From Geopseudomonas sagittaria (GTDB lineage Bacteria > Pseudomonadota > Gammaproteobacteria > Pseudomonadales > Pseudomonadaceae), in NCBI RefSeq assembly GCF_900115715.1, contig NZ_FOXM01000017.1, forward strand, positions 1 through 64,000: a stretch of DNA of 64,000 bases. Reading direction: 5' to 3'. Each line of letters begins with the position of its first letter. Position 1 is the stretch's first letter. The notes under the pieces are model-generated. The model saw only the letters and a list, made by a program, of their open reading frames with translations, searched no databases and was not told the DNA's origin. Positions 19,217-28,195 of the stretch are shown here, one piece after another. Position numbers and translations under genes: made by a program.

Positions 19217-20836
19217 ATGACAGCATCCTCCCCCTTCACCGCGCCGCTGGCCGAGGTCTACGACCTGGCCGTGATCGGCGGCGGCATCAACGGTTGCGGC
19301 ATCGCCGCCGACGCGGCAGGACGCGGCCTGGCGGTGTTTCTCTGCGAGCAGCATGACCTGGCCGCGCACACCTCCTCGGCCAGCAGCAAGCTGATCCACG
19401 GCGGCCTGCGCTACCTGGAACACCACGAGTTCCGCCTGGTGCGCGAGGCCCTCGGCGAACGCGAGGTGCTGCTCGGCATGGCGCCGCACCTGGTGCGGCC
19501 GATGCGCTTCATCCTGCCGCACCGCCCGCACCTGCGCCCGGCGTGGATGATCCGCGCCGGCCTATTTCTCTACGACCATCTGGGCGCCCGCCACAGCCTG
19601 CCCGGCTCGCGCCACCTGACCTTCGGCGCCGGCTGCCCGCTGAAGGCGGAGATCAGCGAAGGCTTCGAGTATTCCGACTGCTGGGTCGACGACGCGCGCC
19701 TGGTGGTGCTCAACGCCATGAGCGCCCGCGAACACGGCGCGCACATTCACACCCGCACCCGCTGCATCGGCGCGCGGCGCAGCAAGGGCCTCTGGCACCT
19801 GCAGCTGGAGCGCGAGGATGGCAGCCGCCTGTCGCTGCGCGCGCGCAGCCTGATCAACGCCGCCGGCCCCTGGGTCGAGCAGGTGCTGCGCGAGGGCCTC
19901 CACCAGCCCAGCAGCAGACACATGCGCCTGATCCAGGGCAGCCACATCGTGGTGCCACGCCTGCACGACGGCGAGCAGGCCTACATCCTGCAGAACACCG
20001 ACGGGCGCATCGTCTTCGTCATTCCCTACCTGCAGCGCTTCAGCCTGATCGGCACCACCGACCGCGAGTACCACGGCGACCCGGCAGCGGTGCAGATCAG
20101 CGACGAGGAAATCGATTACCTGCTCGAGGTGGTCAACGCGCACTTCCGCAAACAGATCGAGCGCCGCGACATCGTCAGCCACTTCGCCGGCGTGCGCCCG
20201 CTGTACGACGACGCCAGCGGCAATCCCTCGACGATCACCCGCGACTACCACCTCGAACTGTCCGACGAGCGCGGCAGCCCCCCCCTGCTGTCGGTGTTCG
20301 GCGGCAAGCTGACCACCTACCGCAAGCTGGCCGAGGCGGCGCTGGAGCAACTGGCGCCGTTCCTGCCGCACATGGGGCCGCCGTGGACGGCGAGCAGCAA
20401 GCTGCCCGGCGCCGAGGAGCTGGAGTCGGTGAGCGCGCTGGCCGAAGCGCTGTGCGACGCCCATGGCTGGCTGGCCAGCGACCTGGCCCGGCGCTGGGCG
20501 GGCAGCTACGGCACCCGCGCCTGGCAGCTGCTGGAGGACGTGCACTGCCTGATGGACCTGGGCGAGAACTTCGGCGCCGGCCTGTACGCCCGCGAGGTGG
20601 ACTACCTGTGCGAGGAGGAGTGGGCGCAGAGTGCCGAGGACATCCTCTGGCGACGCAGCAAGCTCGGCCTGCTGCTCGGCCCGATGCAGCAGCAGAAGCT
20701 GGTGCGCTACCTGCAAACGCAAAAAACCGGCGGCAGCGAGGCTGCCCCGGTTGTCGTGCACGGTCGGCTGGTGCCGCGCGCGGTGCCGCCGCAGGCGGGC
20801 AACGAGGGGGCATCGCCCCGGCCACTGCAGCGTTAG
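19217..20836 (+). CDS. glpD: Aerobic glycerol-3-phosphate dehydrogenase (with C-terminal extension)
   Basis: 539 residues from ATG 19217. A membrane-associated FAD enzyme oxidising glycerol-3-phosphate to dihydroxyacetone phosphate and feeding electrons to quinone. The dinucleotide motif DLAVIGGGINGCGIA is at 15-29, then SSASSKLIHGGLRYLE, and substrate-binding segments including GGKLTTYRKLAE follow. E. coli and P. aeruginosa homologues are about 500-512 residues; the last ~30 here are low-complexity Gly/Pro/Ala-rich and are encoded across and beyond the terminator hairpin of the opposite-strand operon. No other glp gene is adjacent. Confidence 0.93.
   Translation: MTASSPFTAPLAEVYDLAVIGGGINGCGIAADAAGRGLAVFLCEQHDLAAHTSSASSKLIHGGLRYLEHHEFRLVREALGEREVLLGMAPHLVRPMRFILPHRPHLRPAWMIRAGLFLYDHLGARHSLPGSRHLTFGAGCPLKAEISEGFEYSDCWVDDARLVVLNAMSAREHGAHIHTRTRCIGARRSKGLWHLQLEREDGSRLSLRARSLINAAGPWVEQVLREGLHQPSSRHMRLIQGSHIVVPRLHDGEQAYILQNTDGRIVFVIPYLQRFSLIGTTDREYHGDPAAVQISDEEIDYLLEVVNAHFRKQIERRDIVSHFAGVRPLYDDASGNPSTITRDYHLELSDERGSPPLLSVFGGKLTTYRKLAEAALEQLAPFLPHMGPPWTASSKLPGAEELESVSALAEALCDAHGWLASDLARRWAGSYGTRAWQLLEDVHCLMDLGENFGAGLYAREVDYLCEEEWAQSAEDILWRRSKLGLLLGPMQQQKLVRYLQTQKTGGSEAAPVVVHGRLVPRAVPPQAGNEGASPRPLQR
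20719..20752 (-). terminator. Terminator of the mhpD-F-E-transporter operon, inside the glpD 3' end
   Basis: On the minus strand AACCGGGGCAGC pairs with GCTGCC-G-CCGGTT (one bulge, 3-base loop) and is followed by a run of T residues. It lies 130 bp past the transporter stop and within the coding 3' end of the convergent glpD gene. On the plus strand it lacks a U-tract. Confidence 0.8.
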
Positions 20837-20881
20837 CTGGCCAGCGGCGGCCCCGCACGGGGACCGTCGCTGCGCTGACGA

Positions 20882-22117
20882 TCAGCTCTTGCGCGAGCGC
20901 ACGAACAGGTAGAACACCGCGATGCCGGCCACCACCAGCCCCGGCGCCGAGGCGGCCATCACCCCGACGGTGCCGGTGCCCAGGGCGAGCATCTTGCCGG
21001 CCACCAGCGGGCCACTCATGGCGCCCAGGCGACCGACCGCCACCGCGGTGCCGACGCCGGTGGCGCGCACCTCGGTGCGGTAGAACAGCGGCGCCAGCGC
21101 ATACAGCACGCCCTGCCCACCGGTGGCGAACATGCCGGCGGCGAAGCCGGCCACCAGCATGCTGGCGAAGCTCTCGGCCATGCCGAGGGCGGCCAGTGCG
21201 GCGAGCAGGCCGAGATAGATCAGTCCGGCGATGCCCAGCGGGCGCAGGGTGTTCATCAGCACGCCGAGCATCAGGGTGCCGACGGTGGCGCCGATCTGCA
21301 GGGAGAAGATCACCCAACTGGCCTGCACGCCGCTGAAGCCCTGACCGACCAGCAGGCTCGGCAGCCAGCTGATCAGCATGTACACCACCATCAGAGTGAA
21401 GAAGTAGGCGACCCACAGCAGCACGGTCGGCAGCGCCGCGCCGTTGTGGAACAGGCCCTCGAGCACCGGGACACGCGGCTCTTCGCTGGTCGACTCCTGG
21501 CGGGCCTTGAAGGCCGCCGACTCGGGCAGCCACAGCGCCAGCAGCGGCACCACCAGCAGCGGCAGCACGCCGCCGACGTAGAACGGCACGGTCCAGTCGT
21601 CGAAGTAGCCGACGATGCCGATCATCGCCGCCAGCGCGGCGCCCAGCGGCACGCCGCAGTACATCATGCTCACCGCAGTGCCGCGCAGGCGCTCACCGGC
21701 GGCTTCCGAGCACAGGGCGATCAGGTTGGGCAGCGCGGCGCCGAGGCCGACACCGGTCAGCAGGCGCGCGACGATCAGGCTGTTCAGGTCCCAGGCGTGG
21801 GCGGTGGCAATGGAGAACACGCCGAACAGCGCCACGGAGGCGATCAGCACCTGCTTGCGGCCGATACGGTCGGCCAGCCAGCCGCCGACCAGGGCGCCGG
21901 GCAGCAGGCCGAGGATGCCGGCACTGAACACCCAGCCCATCTGCAGCTTGTCCAGTTCGAAGGCGGCGGCCATGCCGCGGGCGGCGATACCCGGCGCCTG
22001 GAAGTCGATGCCTTCCAGTACGGCGACGGCAAAGCACAGGGCGATGGTCACCCAGGTGCGACGGCTGTCTTGATTCACGGCAGTGGTCTCTGTGTGTTGC
22101 GCAGTGTAGGTCGTCAT
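20882..22117 (-). CDS. mhpT: MFS aromatic-acid transporter (AAHS family, MhpT-like)
   Basis: 411 residues from ATG 22117, with an AGAGG ribosome site. Twelve predicted membrane helices; the MFS loop motif GWLADRIGRKQVL lies between helices 2 and 3, and the helix-1 signature with DFQAPGIAARGM resembles the aromatic acid:H+ symporters with their conserved Asp. As the last gene of the mhpD-mhpF-mhpE operon it most likely imports 3-(hydroxyphenyl)propionate or a related aromatic acid. The name rests on family resemblance plus context. Confidence 0.82.
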   Translation of the reverse strand: MTTYTAQHTETTAVNQDSRRTWVTIALCFAVAVLEGIDFQAPGIAARGMAAAFELDKLQMGWVFSAGILGLLPGALVGGWLADRIGRKQVLIASVALFGVFSIATAHAWDLNSLIVARLLTGVGLGAALPNLIALCSEAAGERLRGTAVSMMYCGVPLGAALAAMIGIVGYFDDWTVPFYVGGVLPLLVVPLLALWLPESAAFKARQESTSEEPRVPVLEGLFHNGAALPTVLLWVAYFFTLMVVYMLISWLPSLLVGQGFSGVQASWVIFSLQIGATVGTLMLGVLMNTLRPLGIAGLIYLGLLAALAALGMAESFASMLVAGFAAGMFATGGQGVLYALAPLFYRTEVRATGVGTAVAVGRLGAMSGPLVAGKMLALGTGTVGVMAASAPGLVVAGIAVFYLFVRSRKS

Positions 22118-22196
22118 TATTGTTGTGCCTCTCATTTGGGGGGGACGACGACGACCGGCCGCCTTACGGCAGCCGGGATGGTTCTTTTTTCAGGAA

Positions 22197-23216
22197 TCAG
22201 CGCTTGAGCAGGTCCAGGGCGACGTCGACGATCATGTCTTCCTGGCCGCCGACCATGCGGCGCTTGCCCAGTTCGACGAGGATGTCGAGGGTCTTCAGAC
22301 CGTACTTCTCGGCGGCCACTTCGGCGTGGCGCAGGAAGCTCGAGTAGACGCCGGCGTAGCCGAGGCCGAGGGTCTCGCGGTCGACGCGCACCGGACGGTC
22401 CTGCAGCGGACGCACCAGGTCGTCGGCGGCGTCCATCAGGCGATACAGGTCGGTACCGTGGTTCCAGCCCATGCGCTCGGCGGCGGCGATGAACACCTCC
22501 AGAGGAGCATTACCGGCACCGGCACCCATGCCGGCCAGGCTGGCGTCGATGCGGTCGCAGCCCTCTTCCACCGCGGTGATCGAGTTGGCCACGCCGAGGC
22601 TGAGGTTGTGGTGGGCGTGCATGCCGGTCTGGGTCGCGGCATCCAGCACGGCCTTGAAGGCGCGCATGCGCTCACGGATGTCCTGCATGTTCATCGCGCC
22701 ACCGGAGTCGGCCATGTAGATGCACTGCGCGCCGTAGCTTTCCATCAGCTTGCCCTGCGCCGCCAGCTGCTCGGCCGGGATCATGTGGCTCATCATCAGG
22801 AAGCCGACGGTGTCCATGCCCAGGCTGCGCGCGTACTCGATGTGCTGCTTGGAGACGTCCGCTTCGGTGCAGTGGGTGGCGATGCGCACCGAACGGGCAC
22901 CGGCATCAAAAGCGGCCTTGAGGTCGTGGACCGTGCCGATGCCGGGCAGCAGCAGCACGGTGATCTTGGCGTGCTTAATGACGTCGGCGGCGGCCTCGAT
23001 CCACTCCAGGTCGGTGTGCGCGCCGAAGCCGTAGTTGAAGCTGGAACCCTGCAGGCCGTCGCCGTGGGTGACTTCGATGGAATCGACGCGGGCCTCGTCG
23101 AGGGCGCGGGCGATGTCCTGCACGTTCTGCAGCGAGTACTGGTGGCGCACCGCGTGGCTGCCGTCGCGCAGGGTGACGTCGGAGATGTACAGCTTCTTGC
23201 TCGGGTCGAAGGTCAT
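22197..23216 (-). CDS. mhpE: 4-hydroxy-2-oxovalerate aldolase
   Basis: 339 residues. It splits 4-hydroxy-2-oxovalerate into pyruvate and acetaldehyde, the latter channelled to MhpF. The HMGL-like TIM barrel has the metal-site segment [12 protein letters not shown] near residue 11, with Arg and Asp, and the [13 protein letters not shown] metal His pair near 200. The length is typical of MhpE/DmpG. It follows mhpF by 11 bp, as expected for the bifunctional aldolase-dehydrogenase complex. Confidence 0.96.
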   Translation of the reverse strand: MTFDPSKKLYISDVTLRDGSHAVRHQYSLQNVQDIARALDEARVDSIEVTHGDGLQGSSFNYGFGAHTDLEWIEAAADVIKHAKITVLLLPGIGTVHDLKAAFDAGARSVRIATHCTEADVSKQHIEYARSLGMDTVGFLMMSHMIPAEQLAAQGKLMESYGAQCIYMADSGGAMNMQDIRERMRAFKAVLDAATQTGMHAHHNLSLGVANSITAVEEGCDRIDASLAGMGAGAGNAPLEVFIAAAERMGWNHGTDLYRLMDAADDLVRPLQDRPVRVDRETLGLGYAGVYSSFLRHAEVAAEKYGLKTLDILVELGKRRMVGGQEDMIVDVALDLLKR

Positions 23217-23227
23217 GGCGCTTCTCC

Positions 23228-24163
23228 TCAGGCGTTGATCATGGAAAGCGCCATGCGCTCGGCGGTAGCCAGCGCGGCGGAGGTCATGATGTCGAGGTTG
23301 CCGGCGTAGGCCGGCAGGTAGTGGGCGGCGCCTTCGACTTCGAGGAACACCGAGGTCTTCAGACCGGAGAAGGTGCCGTGGCCCGGGATGGTCAGCGGCT
23401 TGTCTGCGGGGATGACGTCGAACTGCACCTTCTGCTTGAGGCGGTAGCCCGGCACGTAGGCCTGCACGGCCTGGGCCATTTCCTCGACCGAAGCCTCGAC
23501 CTTGGCCTGGTCGACCGCTTCGGACAGCACGAACACGGTGTCGCGCATGATCAGCGGCGGTTCGGCCGGGTTCATGACGATGATCGCCTTGCCCTTGGCG
23601 GCGCCGCCGATCACTTCGATGGCCTGGGTGGTGGTCTCGGTGAACTCGTCGATGTTGGCGCGGGTGCCCGGGCCGGCGGATTTCGAGGCGATCGAGGCGA
23701 CGATCTCGGCGTAGTGCACCTTGGCCACGCGGGAGACCGCGGCGACCATCGGGATGGTGGCCTGGCCGCCGCAGGTGACCATGTTGACGTTCAGCGCATC
23801 CAGGTGCTCTTCCAGGTTGACCACCGGCACGCAGTACGGGCCGATGGCGGCCGGGGTCAGGTCGATCAGGCGGATGTTCGGCTTGAGCGAGCGCAGGAAG
23901 GCGTCGTTCTTCACGTGGGCGCCGGCGCTGGTGGCGTCGAAGACGAAGTCGATGTCCTGGAACACCGCCATGCGGGTCAGGCCTTCGACACCCTCGTGGG
24001 TGGTGGCCACGCCCATGCGGGCGGCGCGGGCCAGACCGTCGGAGGCCTGGTCGATGCCGACCATGGCGCCCATTTCCAGATTCTGGCCGTGACGCAGGAT
24101 CTTGATCATCAGGTCGGTACCGATGTTGCCGGAGCCGATGATGGCGACTTTGAGTTTTTTCAT
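23228..24163 (-). CDS. mhpF: Acetaldehyde dehydrogenase (acetylating)
   Basis: 311 residues from ATG 24163. It converts acetaldehyde, NAD and CoA to acetyl-CoA. The NAD motif [14 protein letters not shown] is at the N-terminus, and the catalytic Cys is in [12 protein letters not shown]. An in-frame extension upstream would overlap mhpD and is not credible. It lies between mhpD (38 bp upstream) and mhpE (11 bp downstream), and forms a channelling complex with MhpE in known systems. Confidence 0.96.
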   Translation of the reverse strand: MKKLKVAIIGSGNIGTDLMIKILRHGQNLEMGAMVGIDQASDGLARAARMGVATTHEGVEGLTRMAVFQDIDFVFDATSAGAHVKNDAFLRSLKPNIRLIDLTPAAIGPYCVPVVNLEEHLDALNVNMVTCGGQATIPMVAAVSRVAKVHYAEIVASIASKSAGPGTRANIDEFTETTTQAIEVIGGAAKGKAIIVMNPAEPPLIMRDTVFVLSEAVDQAKVEASVEEMAQAVQAYVPGYRLKQKVQFDVIPADKPLTIPGHGTFSGLKTSVFLEVEGAAHYLPAYAGNLDIMTSAALATAERMALSMINA

Positions 24164-24201
24164 GTTTGGTCTCACTGCTGCACCCGGATCGGGCGAGGAA
24201 A

Positions 24202-24996
24202 TCACTCGGCGCTGAAGCTGACGCCGACCTGGCCGATGCCGTCGATCTCGGCCTCGAAGCGGTCGCCGGCGGCCACGCCGACCATCGGGCCGAGGGCGCC
24301 GGTGAGGATCACGTCGCCGGCCTTGAGCGGCTCGCCGAGGCGGGCCATGGTGCGCGCCAGCCACACCGCGGCATTCAGCGGATGGCCGAGGCACTCGGCG
24401 CCGCTGCCGCTGGACACTTCCTCGCCGTTGCGGGTCATGCGCATGGCGGCCTGGCGCAGGTCGACGTCCTGGATGCGCCGCGCCGGGCCACCGAGCACGT
24501 AGCAGCCGCTGGAGGCGTTGTCGGCCACGGTGTCGACGAAACGGATGTTCCAGTTCTGCACGCGGCTGCCGACGATCTCCAGCGCCGGCAGCACCCAGCC
24601 GGTGGCGTCGAGCAGTTCGGCGAAGGTGGTGTCGGCGCGCGGCAGGTCCTTTTCCAGGATCAGGGCGATCTCGGCCTCGATCTTCGGCTGCAGCACGCGG
24701 CCGAACGGCACCACCTCGTTGTCGCCGTAGCCCATGTCGGCGAACAGGGTGCCGAAGTCCGGCTGGTCGACGCCGAGCTGGGCCTGCACCTTGGGATTGG
24801 TCAGGCCGATCTTGCGGCCGACCACGCGGCGGCCGTTGGCCACGCCGTGGGCGATGTTGAGGCGCTGGATGGCGTAGGCCGCCGCACCGTTGTCCACGCC
24901 GATCAGATCGCGCAGCGGCTCGACGGCCACCCCGCTCGCCTCGGCCTCGCGCAGGGCGGCGGCCAGTTGTTCCAGGGTCTGTTGGGTCACGCTCAT
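24202..24996 (-). CDS. mhpD: 2-keto-4-pentenoate hydratase
   Basis: 264 residues. It hydrates 2-oxopent-4-enoate to 4-hydroxy-2-oxovalerate. The fumarylacetoacetase-like fold is recognisable from [20 protein letters not shown], the metal ligands in [10 protein letters not shown] (two Glu), and GALGPMVGV near the C-terminus. It is the first gene of the second mhp operon, about 140 bp downstream of the promoter and palindrome at 25146-25207. Confidence 0.95.
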   Translation of the reverse strand: MSVTQQTLEQLAAALREAEASGVAVEPLRDLIGVDNGAAAYAIQRLNIAHGVANGRRVVGRKIGLTNPKVQAQLGVDQPDFGTLFADMGYGDNEVVPFGRVLQPKIEAEIALILEKDLPRADTTFAELLDATGWVLPALEIVGSRVQNWNIRFVDTVADNASSGCYVLGGPARRIQDVDLRQAAMRMTRNGEEVSSGSGAECLGHPLNAAVWLARTMARLGEPLKAGDVILTGALGPMVGVAAGDRFEAEIDGIGQVGVSFSAE

Positions 24997-25145
24997 GAGT
25001 TACCTCGGGGTGCGCGCAAATCGGGTGCCGCCGCTGATCCGCGAATGCGTCGCGGGCGCTTGGCTGTCGGTGGTCCGGCAGCGAGCGACGGTCAGAGCAC
25101 GGGGCGCTTGACCGTATCTGCACTGGGGCCTTTGTTGTCGCCGCG

Positions 25146-25224
25146 AGTATAGGAACGGCCGAAAAAGCCCGACAATGAAAAATCACCAACGCGTGCACTG
25201 AGTGCACATCGTTGTTTTAAAAGG
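25146..25224 (-). promoter_or_regulatory. mhpD-operon promoter with MhpR-type operator
   Basis: Reading the minus strand: an A/T 11-mer (25214-25224, plus-strand GTTTTAAAAGG), 6 bp, the perfect palindrome GTGCACT-N-AGTGCAC (25193-25207), 17 bp, -35 TTGTCG (25170-25175), an 18-bp spacer and -10 TATACT (25146-25151). The palindrome is centred about 60 bp before the expected transcription start, an activator position. The same palindrome and the A/T 11-mer at identical 6-bp spacing recur at 29347. The 24997-25145 stretch is the leader of mhpD. Confidence 0.75.
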
Positions 25225-25235
25225 ATTTTTCCAAT

Positions 25236-25290
25236 AAAAAAGCCTGCACCACCCCATCCCCTGGCTTGGCAGAGGACGGGCGGCACAGGC
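25236..25290 (-). terminator. Terminator of the mhpB-monooxygenase-reductase-mhpC operon
   Basis: On the minus strand GCCTGTGCCGCCC pairs (three G-U pairs) with GGGGTGGTGCAGGC and is followed by TTTTTT (25241-25236). A second perfect hairpin, CCCTGCATC/GATGCAGGG, lies at 25298-25320 between it and the mhpC stop. Together they insulate the two mhp operons. Confidence 0.78.
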
Positions 25291-25405
25291 GGAAAGCCCC
25301 TGCATCCGCCTGATGCAGGGTTGAACAGAACAGTACCCGCGCAGTGGCGTCAGCCGACGGCGCGGGCAGCGCTCACGACCAGCCGCAACGGCCGGCGGTG
25401 ACGGC

Positions 25406-26269
25406 TCAGTGGGTCAGGAAGTCCAGCACCATGCGGTTGAACTTGTCGGCGTGCTCCCACTGCGCCCAGTGGCCGCAACCGTTGAACACGTGCAGCTCCG
25501 AGTTGGCGATGCCGGCGATCAGGCGCAGGCCGGTGTCCATCGGCACGAAGCGGTCGTTGCGGCCCCAGATGACCAGGGTCTTGGCCTTGATCTCGCCCAG
25601 ACGCGGACTGAAGTCGGGGAACTGCTTGGGGTTGGCATCCAGGCTCTTGACGAAGTTTTCCAGGTGATCGCGACGGTTGAGCATGTTGTCGAGACGGGCC
25701 TGGAACAGCTCCTCGGTCAGATCGCTGGTGTCGTAGACGAAGATGTTCATCATCTTCTTGAGGTTTTCGATGGTCGGCTCGCGGTACAGGCCCTGCAGCA
25801 GCTTGATGCCTTCGCTCGGCATCGGCACGAAGGGACTCATCCCGCCGGTGCCACCACCCATCAGCACCAGCTTGCCGACGCGCTCGGGGTTGGCGAGGGC
25901 GAAGGCGACGGCGCTGTGGCCACCCATGGAGTTGCCGAGGATGTGCACGCGATCAAGGTCCAGCGCGTCGACCAGACCCTTGAGCACGCGGGCGTTGAGG
26001 TCGGAGCGCGAGCCGGTGCAGACGATCGAGTCGCTCTTGCTCCAGCCCGGGCAGTCCATGAGGATCACCCGGTAGCCGGCCGCCACCAGCGGCTCGATGT
26101 TGCGGTTGAAGTTGGCCCAGCCGCTGGCACCGGGACCGGAGCCGTGCAGCATGACCACGGTTTCGGCACCGTCGCCGCAGTCGTTGTAGTGGATGTTCAG
26201 GTCGAGTTCGCCGTCCTGGATGCGGACGAACTTGCTGGTGGAGGCTTCGGTCAGCGCTTGTGCGGTCAT
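25406..26269 (-). CDS. mhpC: 2-hydroxy-6-oxonona-2,4-dienedioate hydrolase (meta-cleavage product hydrolase)
   Basis: 287 residues from ATG 26269. An alpha/beta hydrolase cleaving the C-C bond of the ring-fission product to give 2-oxopent-4-enoate and succinate (for propionate side chains). Visible are the oxyanion region [12 protein letters not shown], the nucleophile elbow [11 protein letters not shown] with Ser, the Asp in [10 protein letters not shown] and the His in [10 protein letters not shown]. It is the last gene of the mhpB operon, 17 bp after the flavin reductase. Confidence 0.95.
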   Translation of the reverse strand: MTAQALTEASTSKFVRIQDGELDLNIHYNDCGDGAETVVMLHGSGPGASGWANFNRNIEPLVAAGYRVILMDCPGWSKSDSIVCTGSRSDLNARVLKGLVDALDLDRVHILGNSMGGHSAVAFALANPERVGKLVLMGGGTGGMSPFVPMPSEGIKLLQGLYREPTIENLKKMMNIFVYDTSDLTEELFQARLDNMLNRRDHLENFVKSLDANPKQFPDFSPRLGEIKAKTLVIWGRNDRFVPMDTGLRLIAGIANSELHVFNGCGHWAQWEHADKFNRMVLDFLTH

Positions 26270-26286
26270 CAACAATTTCCTCGAAT

Positions 26287-26844
26287 TCAGGCTTGGGGGG
26301 CGAGACGGCGGAAGGCGCCGTTCAGGTACAGGAGCGGCTCGCCGCCCGGCTGGCCGCGGGTGGCCAGGACCTCGCACAGGAAGGCGTGGTGGGTGCTCTC
26401 GTCGAAGACCTTGACCACGCGGCAATCGAAGTTGGCGACGGCGCCGTCGAGCACCGGCACGCCGCTGGCCAGGTCGCGCCACTGGCCGTGCTGGAAACGC
26501 GCCTCGCCGTGCACGCCCTCGACCATGCCGGCGAACACCTTGGCTTCATGCTCCTGCTCGCCGGACAGCACGTTCACGCACAGCGCGCCGCTGTTGAGGA
26601 TGGCCTCGCTGGCGGCGACCTTCTTGTTGACGAACACCACCAGGCGCGGCGGCTCGGCGGTCACCGAGCACACCGCGGTGGCGGTCAGGCCGAGATGGGT
26701 GTCGCCATCGCGGGCGGTGATGATGGTCACCGCGGCGGCCAGGTTGCGCATGCCGACACGGTGGTCGTCGGCGCTGACCACCGGCAGGGCGGCCAGGTCG
26801 GCGTTGGGGATCCAGTCCAGCAGCTGGTTGATCTCTTTGCTCAT
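26287..26844 (-). CDS. Flavin reductase (small component of two-component monooxygenase)
   Basis: 185 residues from ATG 26844. The HpaC/flavin-reductase-like fold shows [40 protein letters not shown], with the nucleotide-binding TATAVCSVT segment. It supplies reduced FMN or FAD to the oxygenase encoded directly upstream, from NAD(P)H. About 20 N-terminal residues precede the fold. It sits 70 bp after the oxygenase and 17 bp before mhpC in the same operon. Flavin and nicotinamide preference are not readable. Confidence 0.88.
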   Translation of the reverse strand: MSKEINQLLDWIPNADLAALPVVSADDHRVGMRNLAAAVTIITARDGDTHLGLTATAVCSVTAEPPRLVVFVNKKVAASEAILNSGALCVNVLSGEQEHEAKVFAGMVEGVHGEARFQHGQWRDLASGVPVLDGAVANFDCRVVKVFDESTHHAFLCEVLATRGQPGGEPLLYLNGAFRRLAPQA

Positions 26845-26914
26845 GGCTTTGTTTCTCACGCAGCGGGCAGATGTGGGCGGGCTCTTTGGCCCGCCCATCG
26901 GTTCCGACTCGGGG

Positions 26915-28111
26915 TCAGGCCTTGACGCCGAACGGGTTGGCCGCCGGCATCGGATTGCCGAGCAGCTGGCCACCGAGCAGGTCGCCGATGTTGTCCTGGT
27001 TCTGGGTGATGTGGTTGGCACCGACCAGGATGTCGCGCATCTGCCGCTGCATCGGGCTGCTCAGCCACACGCCACGGGTGGCGGTCTTCTTGAAGATCAT
27101 GTGCGCCGCATCGAAGCACTCGCCGCCGGTGAACTGGTTGGTGGCGAAGTGGCGCACGCGCACGTCCAGCGGTACCAGCTGGCCCTGGGAGGCGTAGCTC
27201 CAGGCTTCGTCGGTGTTGTGCAGCACGCGGGTGGTGGCGCCGAGGATCTTGGCGTAGGCCTCGCCCAGACGGCTCTTGATGAACGGATCGTTGACCGCGG
27301 CACCCACCGCCTGGTTGAGGTTCTGGCGCGGCTTCATGTGGTCGACGTACAGGTCGACCATGCCGCGCGCCATGCCGATGATCACCGAGGACACCGCGGC
27401 GTAGAACACGTAGAAGAACGGCATCTTGAACAGGTTCTCGACGTGGCCGTGGGAGTGCTGGTCGTAGTCGCCGATCACGTGGCTGCGGTAGGACGGCACG
27501 AAGACTTCCTTGATCAGCAGCTTCTTGCTGCCGGTGCCGGCCAGGCCGACCACGTGCCAATCGTCCTCGATCTCGAAGTCGCTGCGCTGCACCCAGAATG
27601 AACGGAATTCCATCTGGCCCTGGTCATTGGCCACGCGGCCGCCGAGGAAGGCGCCGCCGGCGGCGTGATCGCAACCGCTGGAGGTCAGCCACTCGCCGTT
27701 GAGCAGGTAGCCGCCGTCGACGCGGGTGACGGTACCGAAGGGCGCGTAGGAGGAGGACACCAGACGGGTGTTGTCTTCGCCCCACAGCTCGTCGCCGCAG
27801 CGCGGGTCGAGCAGACCGATCTCGAAGGGATGCACACCGAGCACCATCACGTTCCAGGCGCTGGACGGGCAACCGCGGGCCAGCTCCATCAGCACCTTGT
27901 TGAGCACGTTGGGGTGCATCTCGTAGCCGCCCCAGCGCTTGGGCTGCAGGATCTTGAAGAAGCCGGCTTCCTGGAAGGCCTGGATGGTCTCACGGGAAAC
28001 CATGCGCGCCTTCTCGCAGGACTCGGCCTTCTCGCGCAGCCAGGGGATCATCGCCTCGGCACGGGCGACGATTTCGGCTTCGCTGGGGATCTGGGTATCG
28101 GTGTGGTTCAT
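26915..28111 (-). CDS. Flavin-dependent aromatic monooxygenase, acyl-CoA dehydrogenase fold (HsaA/C2-HpaH-like)
   Basis: 398 residues with AGAGG upstream of the ATG. The acyl-CoA-dehydrogenase fold of group D flavin monooxygenases is seen in GFFKILQPKRWGGYEMHPN, the central beta domain with WLTSSGCDHAAGG and DDWHVVGLAGTGSKKLLI, and a C-terminal helical domain ending FDAAHMIFKKTATRGVWLSSPMQRQMRDI. Relatives hydroxylate phenols ortho to the hydroxyl using flavin supplied by a separate reductase, as encoded by the next gene. In this cluster it would make the catechol cleaved by MhpB, taking the role of the one-component hydroxylase MhpA, which is absent. Exact phenol substrate is inferred. Confidence 0.85.
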   Translation of the reverse strand: MNHTDTQIPSEAEIVARAEAMIPWLREKAESCEKARMVSRETIQAFQEAGFFKILQPKRWGGYEMHPNVLNKVLMELARGCPSSAWNVMVLGVHPFEIGLLDPRCGDELWGEDNTRLVSSSYAPFGTVTRVDGGYLLNGEWLTSSGCDHAAGGAFLGGRVANDQGQMEFRSFWVQRSDFEIEDDWHVVGLAGTGSKKLLIKEVFVPSYRSHVIGDYDQHSHGHVENLFKMPFFYVFYAAVSSVIIGMARGMVDLYVDHMKPRQNLNQAVGAAVNDPFIKSRLGEAYAKILGATTRVLHNTDEAWSYASQGQLVPLDVRVRHFATNQFTGGECFDAAHMIFKKTATRGVWLSSPMQRQMRDILVGANHITQNQDNIGDLLGGQLLGNPMPAANPFGVKA

Positions 28112-28195
28112 GTCTCTGACCTCTTTGTCATCGCCGCGGCACGCGCTGCGGCTGACGCACTCTTGTTGTGGATGGCTGCAACCCCGAAGCAGGGC

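Noticed and set aside
25236-25405. A small gene or sRNA between mhpC and the mhpD promoter
   Set aside because: The stretch is explained by two terminator hairpins of the mhpB operon and the upstream elements of the mhpD promoter.
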